64,000 nt of DNA from Aquabacterium sp. CECT 9606 (GTDB lineage Bacteria > Pseudomonadota > Gammaproteobacteria > Burkholderiales > Burkholderiaceae_C). The position numbers and the translations under genes are program-made. The DNA is taken from the NCBI RefSeq assembly GCF_918741295.1, contig NZ_CAKKNB010000002.1, positions 372,001 through 436,000 on the forward strand. The letters run 5' to 3'. Each line of letters opens with the position of its first letter. Within the stretch, counting starts at the first letter, position 1. Shown in pieces: positions 1 to 9,200 of this stretch. A model generated the notes under the pieces. The model was not told the DNA's origin. It was given only the letters and a program-made list of their open reading frames with translations, and did not search any database.

Positions 1-402
1 CTCGTTGGCGCTGGCGCTCTTGCTGGGGTCGGTGGGCGAACCCAGGGCCAGGGCTTGGCCGATGGTCTCGAGCAGCTCCTTGCCGTTGAAAGGCTTGGTC
101 AGGTAGGTGTAGACACCGCGCGAGGTGGCCTCGACCGCGTCGGGGATGGTGCCGTGGGCGGTCAACAGAATCACGGGCAGCGAGGGGTGCTTGGCGCGGA
201 TGGCGTCGAACAACGCCAGGCCGTCCTTGCCGGGCAACTGCACGTCGCTGAGCACCAGTTGCGGCCGCTCCATGGCCAGGTGCGACAGCGCGGCTTCGGC
301 CGATTCCACCGCCGTGACGCGGTAGCCCGCAGCGGTCAGCCTCATGGACAACAAACGCAGGATGTCGGGGTCGTCGTCGACCAGCAGGACGTGGGCGCTC
401 AT
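1..402 (-). CDS. glrR: Response regulator, GlrR/QseF-like, N-terminal part (cut by window edge)
   Basis: Only the first 134 codons lie in the window; the gene runs off the left edge. The visible part is a complete CheY-like receiver domain: an acidic pocket near the start (VDDDPD), the phospho-acceptor aspartate in the LSDVQLPG segment near residue 54, a conserved Thr in LLTAHG and the Lys of the TKPF motif. The ATG overlaps the stop of the upstream lipoprotein gene by 4 nt (ATGA), so the two are translationally coupled. Gene order kinase - lipoprotein - regulator matches glrK-qseG-glrR of enterobacteria, where the regulator is a sigma-54 activator with AAA+ and Fis-type domains. Those later domains are outside the window, so the family is inferred from the receiver domain and the neighbours. 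Confidence 0.8.
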   Translation of the reverse strand, partial: MSAHVLLVDDDPDILRLLSMRLTAAGYRVTAVESAEAALSHLAMERPQLVLSDVQLPGKDGLALFDAIRAKHPSLPVILLTAHGTIPDAVEATSRGVYTYLTKPFNGKELLETIGQALALGSPTDPSKSASANE

Positions 403-1049
403 GGCCGTTGCGCAGGTTTGGCGGATGAGGCCTGCGGCGCGGCCGGGCCCGGCGCGGGCGTGCTGCGGCTGTTCAGGCTGCGCTCGATGGACTTGAGCGC
501 TTCCAGCTTTTCATTGAGCTGGTCGAGCTTGCGCTGGTTGTCTTTCTGCGTGTCGCGCAGTTGTTGGTTGAGGCGCTCGATCTGGTCTTCGGCGCGGCGC
601 TGCTCGGCATAGCGACTGGACAGCAGGCGGGCCATGCCATGCCAGGCCTGCGCCTCCAGCGAGGGGTTGCCGATGACTTGGTCGAGCAGGCTCTGGGCTT
701 TGGCCAGGTCGCCATTGGCGCGCGTGTAACCCAGGGCCAAGGCCAGGTCCATGGTGGCCTGGACCGAACTGGCGCCATCACCCAGCCGGGTCAATTCGCG
801 TGACAGATCAGGCGGGGGCAGCTTGGCCAGGGTCTCCTGGTAAGCCAGCAGGTGGCGCGCGGCGGTGTCCACGGGTTCCAACGTGGGCACGTAGACGATG
901 GCGGGGGCGGGCGGCAGCTCGACCACTTTGGGCTCGGGGGGCGTTTGCAATGGCGCGCAGGCCATGAGGGCCCCGGCCACCACCAGGCACGCCGCGGTGC
1001 AGCGTTGTCGGGAGCGGGCCAGCCAGGGCTGGAAATCACATGACGGCAT
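399..1049 (-). CDS. qseG: QseG/YfhG-like outer-membrane lipoprotein
   Basis: A 216-residue protein beginning MPSCDFQPWL. The N-terminus has a basic stretch, a hydrophobic core and a lipobox (ALMAC, Cys near residue 31), so it is probably a lipoprotein. A proline-rich linker is followed by alpha-helical, Gln/Lys/Glu-rich sequence, with a predicted coiled coil over about residues 135-190 (RRAEDQIERLNQQL region). It lies between the sensor kinase gene, which it overlaps by 14 nt, and the response regulator gene, overlapped by 4 nt. In enterobacteria QseG is the outer-membrane partner of the GlrK/QseE kinase. A longer reading frame extends upstream, but that part is the kinase gene in another frame; I chose the start just inside the kinase stop. 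Function is inferred from operon position, as this family is poorly conserved. Confidence 0.75.
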   Translation of the reverse strand: MPSCDFQPWLARSRQRCTAACLVVAGALMACAPLQTPPEPKVVELPPAPAIVYVPTLEPVDTAARHLLAYQETLAKLPPPDLSRELTRLGDGASSVQATMDLALALGYTRANGDLAKAQSLLDQVIGNPSLEAQAWHGMARLLSSRYAEQRRAEDQIERLNQQLRDTQKDNQRKLDQLNEKLEALKSIERSLNSRSTPAPGPAAPQASSAKPAQRP

Positions 1050-2460
1050 TCGGAAGCTCGATTCGAAAATGGGCGCCCGGTCCTTCGGGCAGCAGGTCCA
1101 CGCGTCCGCCATGGGCCTCAACGTACTCGCGCACGATGGACAGGCCGATGCCGGTTCCGCGCACGGCACCCTCGGGCTGGCGTTCACCACGGTAAAACGG
1201 TTCAAACACCCTCGCGCTGTCACTTTCGGCAACACCGGCGCCCTGGTCCACGATGTCGATGCGGGCCAGGCCGGGCAAGCGGGTCAATGAAAATCGGATG
1301 GTAGCGCCGGGCGGGCTGAAGCGTATGGCGTTGGACAAAAGGTTACCCAAAGCGGTGCCCAATTTCTCGGGGTCGACCTCGACGTGCAAGGGTCCGCCCG
1401 CCACGTTGATGTGCAATTGGCGCGCTTGCCATTGCAGGCGCTGCGCGTCCACCAGGGTTTGGATCAGCTCGGCCAGATCGGTCTTGCGGCGGCTCAGGCG
1501 GCGGGCATCGAAGGCGGCGGCGTTGAACCGCAGCAGGTCTTCGATCTGGCTTTGCAAGGCGGCCGTGTTGTGCCCCAGGATCTGCGCGATCTCGCGCTGG
1601 TCGGCACTCAGCTCACCCGCCACGCCATCTTCCAGCAGGGCCACGCCTTCGCGCAGCGCGGCCAGCGGCGTCTTCAGCTCATGAGAGACGTGGCGCAAAA
1701 AGCGCGACTTGTCGTCGTCGAGCTCTCTCAAGCGCAGGCGCAGCCACTCCAGGCGCTGGCCGAGCGAGCGCAAGTCGCTGGGCCCCTGGATGTTCACGGG
1801 CACGTCCAGGCGGTTCTCGCCCAGGCCCACGATGGCGCGCTCCAGCCGCTTCAAGGGGCGGGTGAGCCACACGCCAAAACCCAGGGCCATCACCACCGCC
1901 AGCGCGATGGCGCCCAGCACCTGCCGGGCCAGTGCCGCGCGGCCGGCTTCGAGTTCATCTTGCAGGCGGTGGTTGCGCTGCTCGCTGTCCTTGCGCACCT
2001 GTTCGGCGATGGCCGCGTTGGTGAGGTCCAGCTCGCGGAACTGCTGGGCCAGCGCCAACTCACGCAAGTGGCCGGTGGCCTTGGGGCCCTTGAACTGGTC
2101 GGTGATCACTGTCAACTGGCCGCGCCAGCGCGCCACCAAAGCCGGGGGCAGTTGCTGCGCCTGCAGTTCTTCCAGCACGCGGTTGGCGTCCTTGGTGGCG
2201 TCTTCAAAGCGGCGCAACAGCACGGGGTCGTCCAGCACAAGGTATTGGCGCGCGGCGCGTTCCATGGCCACGCTGCGCTCGGCCAGGTGTTGCGTGCCGG
2301 CGCTCAGTTGCACGGCGCGTTCTGCGGCGGCGCGGCTTTGCACCATCAGGCGTTCCAGCGTGAACAGGCCGCCCAGCGAGGCGGCGGCCAGCAAGCCGGC
2401 AATCAGCAGGAAAGCCGCGAGCAGCAACTGGCGGAAGGACGCGCGGTAGAAGGTCAACAT
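1036..2460 (-). CDS. glrK: Membrane sensor histidine kinase, GlrK/QseE-like
   Basis: A 474-residue inner-membrane kinase. It has a first membrane helix at about residues 10-32, a roughly 150-residue periplasmic helical sensor, a second helix near 180-200 and a HAMP linker. The HisKA dimerisation domain carries the phospho-acceptor His in FLRHVSHELKTP (about residue 260), and the HATPase domain has N (LGNLLSNAIRFS), G1 (DQGAGV) and G2 (GTGIGLSIV) boxes. It would autophosphorylate and pass phosphate to the regulator encoded two genes downstream. The operon kinase - lipoprotein - regulator supports the GlrK assignment. In enterobacteria this pathway answers cell-envelope signals; the signal here cannot be told from sequence. 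Start is the ATG at 2460; only 59 nt separate it from the dehydrogenase gene stop upstream. Confidence 0.85.
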   Translation of the reverse strand: MLTFYRASFRQLLLAAFLLIAGLLAAASLGGLFTLERLMVQSRAAAERAVQLSAGTQHLAERSVAMERAARQYLVLDDPVLLRRFEDATKDANRVLEELQAQQLPPALVARWRGQLTVITDQFKGPKATGHLRELALAQQFRELDLTNAAIAEQVRKDSEQRNHRLQDELEAGRAALARQVLGAIALAVVMALGFGVWLTRPLKRLERAIVGLGENRLDVPVNIQGPSDLRSLGQRLEWLRLRLRELDDDKSRFLRHVSHELKTPLAALREGVALLEDGVAGELSADQREIAQILGHNTAALQSQIEDLLRFNAAAFDARRLSRRKTDLAELIQTLVDAQRLQWQARQLHINVAGGPLHVEVDPEKLGTALGNLLSNAIRFSPPGATIRFSLTRLPGLARIDIVDQGAGVAESDSARVFEPFYRGERQPEGAVRGTGIGLSIVREYVEAHGGRVDLLPEGPGAHFRIELPNAVM

Positions 2461-2519
2461 GCCCAGGGAGTCGGAATCGATCCGTGGACTTTAACGGCTG
2501 GCTGCAAGCCTTGTGGCGG

Positions 2520-3290
2520 TCAGAGAAACATGCCCCCCGACACTTCAATGCGCTGACCGGTGAGCCAGCGGTTGCCCGGCGAAAGCAGCGATGCGATTGC
2601 GCCGCCGATGTCGTCCGGCACGCCGGCCCGGCCCATGGCCGTCTGCGAGGCCACGAAGCTGTTGAGCTGCGCGTTGTCGCGCACCGCGCCGCCACCGAAG
2701 TCGGTCTCGATCGCGCCCGGGGCAATGGTGTTGACGGCGATACCGCGCGCCCCCAGCTCCTTGGCCTGGTAGCGGCTCAGCACCTCGATCCCGCCCTTCA
2801 TGGCCGCGTAAGCCGCGTAGCCGGGCAGACTGAAGCGTGCCAGCCCGCTGGACACGTTGAGGATGCGGCCGCCATCGGCGATCAGGGGCAGCAGAGTCTG
2901 TGTGAGGAAGAAGGGGCCTTTGAGGTGGATGTTGACCAGGGTGTCGAACTGGTCTTCGGTGGTGGCTTCGAAGCTGGCGTGAATGCCAATGCCGGCGTTG
3001 TTCACCAAGTGGTCGAAGCGCTCGCGCTGCCACACGTTGGCCAAGGCCGCTTTCACCTGCCCGGCGAAGGCCTTGAAGCTGGCGCTGTCGGCCACATCCA
3101 GTGGCAGCGCGAGGGCGCGGCGGCCGAGCTGTTCGATCTGGCCGACCACAGCCTGGGCTTCGGCCGCGTTGCTGCGGTAGGTGAGGATGACGTCGCTGCC
3201 TTGCTCGGCCAGCTTCAGGGCGGCGTTGCGGCCCAGGCCGCGGCTACCGCCGGTGATCAGGGCGATGGGGGTGGGTTGCGGGGTGTTCAT
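2520..3290 (-). CDS. Short-chain dehydrogenase/reductase (SDR)
   Basis: A 256-residue classical SDR. The NAD(P)-binding Rossmann motif TGGSRGLG is at residues 13-20, NNAG follows in the expected place, and the catalytic Tyr-x3-Lys is in YAAMK. The arginine after the glycine motif (SRGLG) and a TYRSN segment suggest NADPH preference. An alternative TTG start 15 nt upstream exists, but the ATG at 3290 follows an AAGGA Shine-Dalgarno sequence at good spacing. It is divergent from a LysR-type regulator, a common arrangement for a regulated oxidoreductase, with a TGTT-N11-AACA box between them. The substrate cannot be told. The C-terminal segment (VSGGMFL) is typical of 3-oxoacyl-reductase-like SDRs. 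Confidence 0.88.
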   Translation of the reverse strand: MNTPQPTPIALITGGSRGLGRNAALKLAEQGSDVILTYRSNAAEAQAVVGQIEQLGRRALALPLDVADSASFKAFAGQVKAALANVWQRERFDHLVNNAGIGIHASFEATTEDQFDTLVNIHLKGPFFLTQTLLPLIADGGRILNVSSGLARFSLPGYAAYAAMKGGIEVLSRYQAKELGARGIAVNTIAPGAIETDFGGGAVRDNAQLNSFVASQTAMGRAGVPDDIGGAIASLLSPGNRWLTGQRIEVSGGMFL

Positions 3291-3378
3291 GTCAGGTCCT
3301 TTCAAAGGGATGTGTAAGTCGGTGAATGGACTGTAGGAAAGAACAATGTCGCGATAAAGTGCTTGAAAAAGATATCAG

Positions 3379-3397
3379 TGTTTTGCAATTGAGAACA
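3379..3397. promoter_or_regulatory. Candidate LysR box between SDR and lysR genes
   Basis: The sequence is TGTT, 11 bases, AACA: an exact T-N11-A LysR-type recognition pattern, 18 bp before the LysR start codon at 3416 and about 90 bp before the SDR start. A direct repeat AGAACAATG (3340-3348 and 3392-3400) suggests a second half-site nearer the SDR gene. The placement fits autorepression of the regulator and control of the divergent SDR. This is pattern recognition only. Confidence 0.45.
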
Positions 3398-3415
3398 ATG
3401 CGGCATCATTCGCCC

Positions 3416-4315
3416 ATGGAACTTGACGCCCTGCGCACCTTCGCCAAGGTGGCCGAACTGGCCAGCTTCACCCGCGCGGCCGAGCAACTTGGCCTGCAGA
3501 AAGGCCGCGTGTCCACCATCGTGTCTCAACTCGAAGCGCAGCTGGGCACGCGCCTTTTGCAGCGCACCACGCGCACCGTGCGGCTCACGCCCGATGGCGA
3601 GCAGTTCTTCGAGCGCTGCCAGACGCTGTTGGCCGATGCCGACGAGCTGCAGGCACTGTTCCAGCAAACACCCTCGGCCTTGCGCGGCCGCTTGCGCATC
3701 GACCTGCCCATTGCCCTGGCGCGCAAGATCGTCATTCCCCGCCTCCCCGAATTCCTGGCCGCCCATCCAGGCTTGGAGATCGAGCTGAGCACCACCGACC
3801 GGCGGGTCGATCTGATCCGTGAAGGCATGGACTGCAAGCTGCGCGTCGGTTCCTTGGGCGAATCAGGCTTGGTCGCACGCAAGCTGGGGGAGCTGACTTT
3901 GGTCAATTGCGCCAGTCCGGCCTATCTGCAAGAGCATGGAACACCGCGAACCTTGGCCGATTTGTCCCGCCATCGCCTCGTCAAGTACGCGAGCACGCTG
4001 GGTTCTCCCCCTCTGGGCTGGGAGTACATGGACGGCGACGAAGTGCGCTTCCACGACATGCCGGGCGTGGTCACCGTCAACAGCGCCGAGGCCTATGAGG
4101 CGGCGTGCCTGGCAGGTTTGGGGCTGATCCAGGCTCCCGTGCTGGGCATGCGCGAGTGGATCGCGGAGGGGAAGCTGGTGATGGTGATGCCCGACTTCAA
4201 TGGTGCGCCGATGCCGGTGTCATTGCTGTATGCACACCGGCGCCACCTGCCCAAGCGGGTGCAGGCTTTCATGGCCTGGTTGGGCGAGGTGTTGGGGCCG
4301 AGTCTGGTTACTTGA
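3416..4315 (+). CDS. LysR-family transcriptional regulator
   Basis: A 299-residue LysR regulator. The winged helix-turn-helix covers about residues 1-60 (MELDALRTF; ASFTRAAEQLGL; KGRVSTIVSQLEAQLGTRLL), followed by the linker helix and a two-lobed periplasmic-binding-protein-like effector domain. The start is the ATG that gives the canonical LysR N-terminus; a frame upstream is open but lacks homology. It is divergent from the SDR gene, its likely target, and its 3' end overlaps the convergent M48 protease gene by 8 nt. The sequence resembles the subgroup that regulates neighbouring short-chain dehydrogenases. The inducer is unknown. Confidence 0.9.
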   Translation: MELDALRTFAKVAELASFTRAAEQLGLQKGRVSTIVSQLEAQLGTRLLQRTTRTVRLTPDGEQFFERCQTLLADADELQALFQQTPSALRGRLRIDLPIALARKIVIPRLPEFLAAHPGLEIELSTTDRRVDLIREGMDCKLRVGSLGESGLVARKLGELTLVNCASPAYLQEHGTPRTLADLSRHRLVKYASTLGSPPLGWEYMDGDEVRFHDMPGVVTVNSAEAYEAACLAGLGLIQAPVLGMREWIAEGKLVMVMPDFNGAPMPVSLLYAHRRHLPKRVQAFMAWLGEVLGPSLVT

Positions 4316-6215
4316 ACCGGATCTCCGCGCCCGCCAACTTCTTGAGCTGCTTCTTGAAGGGCTTGAACTGACCGTCCAACGGGCAGATCAGCACATGGCC
4401 AGGCCATTCGTGCGCGGCGATCCGGTCGACAATCTGGCCATGCTTCTTCCGCTGCCTTGACCACCAGGTCAACTCCAGGATCAACACATAGGTGGCCTGA
4501 GCCGGGTCGACGGGCAGCACACGTCTGACCAGGTAAGCGCGGCGAAGCCCCGCGCCATCGCGCCGCAGAATACCGAGGCCATGGGCGCGCAAAGGGGCGT
4601 CCTCTTCGCCATCGGGCACGCGCAAGACATGGCTGGTGTCGAGGTGGGACAGTTGCTGAGCTTTGGCCTGCAGCCAGGCATCGCGTTCGCGCCACCGGGT
4701 GGCGTAGCGTTCGGCCGCCGCCTCATCGAGGCGCTCCTTGCAGAAGCCATGCGCCACGCCACAGGCGGGCTTGATGGCGTCCGCGTCGAGGTCCATCACG
4801 CGGTCCAGAACCTGCAGGCCGGTGGCGTCACCTTGCTTCAAACGCTGGCTGCCTTCCAGGTACAGGCCCAGGACATGGTCGGGGTGTTCTTCGTTGAATG
4901 CGATCAACTGCGGCAATGGGTCGGTGTCGGGCTGGAGCTGGATCTTGAGATTCAGGGCCTCGATCCGCTCTTCCGACGTCGGCGAGGGCAGGGCTTCCAG
5001 TTCAAGCAGGCGCAGGCGTTGTCCTTGCACTGCCTGGTGCTGCTCCGACCAGTAGTCGGTCACGCGCTGGTGCCAAGCTTCCTGCAATTGTTGGCGCAAG
5101 GTATCGACATGCCCGCCCAGCCACAGCACGGCGGCGGAGGGGCCCTGCAGATCGCCGGGCAGGTCGTCGATGAGGCCAGGGTGCTGGGGCAGGGCCTTGA
5201 GTCGTTGGTGCAGGGCCGGGTGGGTGTCATCGACCTGGGATGATCGGCTCAAAGCCTGTTGCAGCCATTGGGTGGCCTGTTCCGAGGGCAGGGGGCGGAT
5301 GGCCTGCGAGGCCCAGCGCGCCGCCAGATCGACCGGTGGCAAGGCCGTGTCGCCCACGTCCTTGAAGGTACGTTCCAGGAAGTCGCTGTAGTGGGCGCCG
5401 GTCACGTTGACGCGTTTGAGCGCGCTGCCCATCACCTGCGCGCCCACCAGTTCTGCCGAGGCTGCATCGGCTTGGTACTCGTTGGTACGGGCCAGCACGA
5501 AGGTGTAGGCGTTGAAATAGGGCGCGTACCAGGCCACGATGCGCTGGATGGGCTTGCCGGCCCAACCTTGCCATTGGGCCGCAATGTGCTGGATGGTGCC
5601 CCAGGTGTTGCGCAACCGGTAGATGTAGGCGCCGAAGCGCGAATGCGAGCCCGCCAGGTGCCCGTACTCGTGCGCGACCACAGCCAGGGCTTCATCGGGC
5701 GACATGCTTTCCAGCAAAGGCAAGCCCAGGATCAGGTAGTTGCGCGGCCAGCCGAACAGGCCGAAAAGCGGACGTTGCACCACGGCGGCGTTGACCTCAT
5801 CTGTGATCAGCACGTGGTGGAAGCGCGGCCCCTTCATGCGCCGGCGCATGTGGTCCATGGCGTCGAACAAGGCGGGCGCCTGTGTTCGCAGCAAGGGCAG
5901 GCCTTGAGGCGGCGGCAGCCGGGTGAACAGGGCCGACACGGACGACTTCACCAGCATCCACAGCGGCCAGGCCAGGAGCAACAGCAGCTTGCCCAGCTTC
6001 AGCACCAGGATGATGGCCTTGCCACCCGACGCCAGCATCGCGATCCCAGCGCCAGCGATGAGTAGCAGGCCCGCCCCCGCAAAGCCCAGGATCAAAACCA
6101 AGATGCCGAAACCCAACAACGCCAGCAGGGCGACCTTGAACTGGTAATGACCTGGCGATTGGGTGCTTTCGCGCTCCAGACGGCGCACCATGCGCTCGAA
6201 CCGAACTTGATCCAT
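4308..6215 (-). CDS. Membrane-bound M48-family zinc metalloprotease with long C-terminal domain
   Basis: A 635-residue protein. Residues about 28-90 hold two to three hydrophobic helices. The catalytic zinc motif HEYGH is at residues 182-186, inside the expected VVAHEYGHLAGSH context, followed by a further Glu-containing helix (TNEYQADAASAEL), which supplies the third zinc ligand in M48 peptidases. The last 350 residues are helical, with possible TPR-like repeats, and are not part of the protease core. The start chosen has a strong Shine-Dalgarno sequence (GGAGGGG); a longer frame with a weaker start exists. The family includes HtpX- and Ste24-like quality-control proteases. It ends just beside tssM on the same strand, but nothing ties it to secretion. 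Confidence 0.82.
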   Translation of the reverse strand: MDQVRFERMVRRLERESTQSPGHYQFKVALLALLGFGILVLILGFAGAGLLLIAGAGIAMLASGGKAIILVLKLGKLLLLLAWPLWMLVKSSVSALFTRLPPPQGLPLLRTQAPALFDAMDHMRRRMKGPRFHHVLITDEVNAAVVQRPLFGLFGWPRNYLILGLPLLESMSPDEALAVVAHEYGHLAGSHSRFGAYIYRLRNTWGTIQHIAAQWQGWAGKPIQRIVAWYAPYFNAYTFVLARTNEYQADAASAELVGAQVMGSALKRVNVTGAHYSDFLERTFKDVGDTALPPVDLAARWASQAIRPLPSEQATQWLQQALSRSSQVDDTHPALHQRLKALPQHPGLIDDLPGDLQGPSAAVLWLGGHVDTLRQQLQEAWHQRVTDYWSEQHQAVQGQRLRLLELEALPSPTSEERIEALNLKIQLQPDTDPLPQLIAFNEEHPDHVLGLYLEGSQRLKQGDATGLQVLDRVMDLDADAIKPACGVAHGFCKERLDEAAAERYATRWRERDAWLQAKAQQLSHLDTSHVLRVPDGEEDAPLRAHGLGILRRDGAGLRRAYLVRRVLPVDPAQATYVLILELTWWSRQRKKHGQIVDRIAAHEWPGHVLICPLDGQFKPFKKQLKKLAGAEIRFK

Positions 6216-6290
6216 GACTGCCCCTCCCCGGGACCTTGCGTTGTTCAACCTGCCGTCATTGTCAGGCAGAACGGCAGGCTGTCGCCGTGG

Positions 6291-9200
6291 TCAGAACGCC
6301 CCGGGGCACCTGAACTGCTGGATCTCGCGCAGTCTGAACGGGTTGAACGCGCTGCTGGACGTCACTTCCAGCTTGGCCCGCTTGCCGTCCACATTCACCA
6401 CCACGGTGAAGCGCTCGGGCTGCCCTGAAGGCTGCACTTCGAACCGGTCGAACATGCGGAACAGCGCCCACGGCCCGTCGAAGGTCACGCCGGCGCCACC
6501 GGCCGACAGCTTGATCTGCGAGGCCACGCGTTGGCTAGGCCAGTTGACCGTGACCGGCGTGGTGTTGCCCGCGGCGAACTTGGTGACCTGGCCATCGATG
6601 TCCAGGGTCAGTTCCTTGCCACCATCCAGGAACTCCAAGGCGCGGAGGTCCACGCGGAAAGAAGGTGCCTTGCCACCACTGCGGAAGAACACGTCCTTGA
6701 TGCGCGCGGCGCGCTGGAAGTCGGCCAAGGAGGCCGGTGAGGGCGGTTTGGTGCCATCCGTCAACGGCTTGAGCGACCAGGGGTTGGTGCCCGTGTCCAC
6801 CAGGTTGACCAGCTTGCGCTGGTAGAAGTCGTCGATCAAACCGCCCTGGCCGAAGAACTGGCCGAAGTCGTCCGGCATGACGTTGGCTTGCGAGCTGGCG
6901 CTGAAGGGGTAGCGGCCAGCGATGGCGCGCGCGCAGAACTCGGCGATGGGCTTGATCTCGTCGCTCAGGCTGGCGCGCTCGGCCACGCGGCTTTGCGAGG
7001 CGCCGGCATCCGACAGCGCCGTCAGCATCGACTTGATGGGCTCGGGCTGCTGGCCGGCAGCGGCCTTGATGCGGTCGGCGCCACCAGCGGGTGGCGGGGG
7101 CGACTTGCTCTTGGCGGCGGCGTCCACGGCCGACAGCTGCACATAGACCTCATTGAACATCTTCAGCGTTTCGTCGATGGGCGCGGGCTGGCCGGTGACC
7201 TGGCGGCGGATGTCGGCGAAGTGGTCGTCCACGATGCGCTCGATCGGGCCATTGGCCGCATCGGCGGCGGGCAGGGGTTGCGCACCGCTGAGCGCGGCCA
7301 GCTCCTTGCGCGCGGCCTCGGCCTTGTTGGCCACATCGGTCAGGGGATTGCCGCCTGCGGCCGCAGCTGGCGCGGGCACCAGCGTGGTTTCGCGGGCCAC
7401 GGCGCGCAGGTAGGCGGCCAGTGGCGAATCCACGGCCGACACCACGCGCGCCACCTGGATGCTGCGGTCCAGGCCCGTCAGCTTCACCAGGTGCACATCG
7501 GCCAGGTAGGCGTCCCAAGTCTTCACGTAATCCTCAAGATAAAGGCGGCGAACGCGCTTGGGCAGCTCGCCGGTCAGGGCGATGTCGCGCAGCTTGGCGG
7601 GGTCCGTCTTGGTGCCCAGGATCCAACCTTCTTCGGTGGCCAGTTGCAGCGTGGCTTTCTCGACCGATTTCTGGAAGGCCTTATGGTAACCATCTCGCGT
7701 GAACAGGCCCGGGATGCCCTTGGTCAGCGGCTGGCCGCTAGTGCGCTCGAACACCTGCGCGGCGTTGGGACCGGCGGCGCTGGCCACGGTGAACTCGGGG
7801 ATGTCGGCGCCGGTCTGCGCGCGCTTGAGGCGGCTGTAGACGCGGTATTCCAGCGGGTAGGACACGAGCATGTCGCGCACGCTGGCCACCAGGGCGGTGT
7901 CCATGGCCACGGTGGGTTGCGGCGCGCCTTGCGCCAGGGCCGCGTCCAGGTGCGAATTCAAAGCCGCGCGCTGCTCAGGCGTCAAGCTGTTGGCCAGGTT
8001 CACTTCCCAGTCGATGCTGATCCAGGCCTTGAGCGTGTCCGCGTCGAACTTGTCCGGCGTGTACAGCATCAGGTAGGCCTTGAGGGCCTCGTAGGCCAGC
8101 TCCAGGTTGTCCTTGTTGACGCTGCGCAGGCGTTCTTCCAGGCGCTTGGCCACGCGCGGCATCAGCGCGTGCTGCAGCAGGTGGTTGAAGCCTTGCTGCG
8201 CGCCCGCGTCCAGCTTGTCGCCTTGGTACAGGCCCAGGGTGTTGAGCAAGGGCGGGTGGGCGATGTCGAACTCGGCCGGGTGGGCGGCATTGCGCACCAG
8301 GTCAAGGATGGCGGGCAGCGGGGTCACGTCGCCCGTGTTGGCGGGCGGGATCGCGTTCACGGCCTGCTGCAGCTCGGGCAACTTGCCCTGGATCTGCGCG
8401 ATGTAGGCCTTGTTGCGGCTGTAGCTCACGGCCCAGCCCACCAGCAGCGCGGTGGCCAGCACGCCGATGCCGGCCAGGGTCGCGATGCGCATCACCGTGC
8501 GGCGTCGCTCTTCTGTCTTGTTGACGCCGACCAGGCCTTGCTCGGCGAAGACCACGTCTTTCAACAGGCGGTGCAGGAAGAAGCTCTTGCCCTTGCCGCT
8601 GGACAGCGAGGCCACCTTGCGCTCCACGCCAAAGGCGCGGGCCAGGGTGCCCATGACGCGGTCGATGGGCGTGCCCTCTTGCGTGCCGCTGGTGAAGTAG
8701 ATGCCGCGCAGCAGCGGGCGTTGCTCGAACTGACCGCCACCGGTGAAGACCTGGGTGAGGAAGTCCGACAGAACAGGCTTGAGGCTGGCGAACTCTTGCG
8801 GGAAGGCGAAGACGGCGGCGCGCTTGAGCACCTCGCGCTCGGCGTCCATGCGGTCGATCAGGCGGTCGCGCAGGCGCTGCTCCAGCGCGCCGAACTCGCC
8901 CGTGAAATCACCCAGCGGGGTCTCTTTGTCCTGCAAGGGGGCGTCCGCGTTGTAGGGCAGGCTGAAACCCCACACTTGGTCGCGTTCTTCCTTGCTCAGC
9001 TCGCCAAAGCTTTCGTTGAAGCCGGCGATCAGGTCGGCCTTGGTCACCAGCACGTACACGGGCACGCTCAGGCCCAGCTTGTCGTGCAGCTCTTGCAAAC
9101 GCGCGCGCAGCTTGGCAGCGTGCTCCTGCCGCTCATGCACGCCTTGCTGCAGCAGGTCCTGGATGTTGACGGTCAGGATCACGCCATTCAGCGGGCGGCG

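Noticed and set aside
4308..6215. M48 protease as a T6SS component
   Set aside because: Adjacent to tssM but with no known T6SS family link. Neighbourhood alone is not enough.
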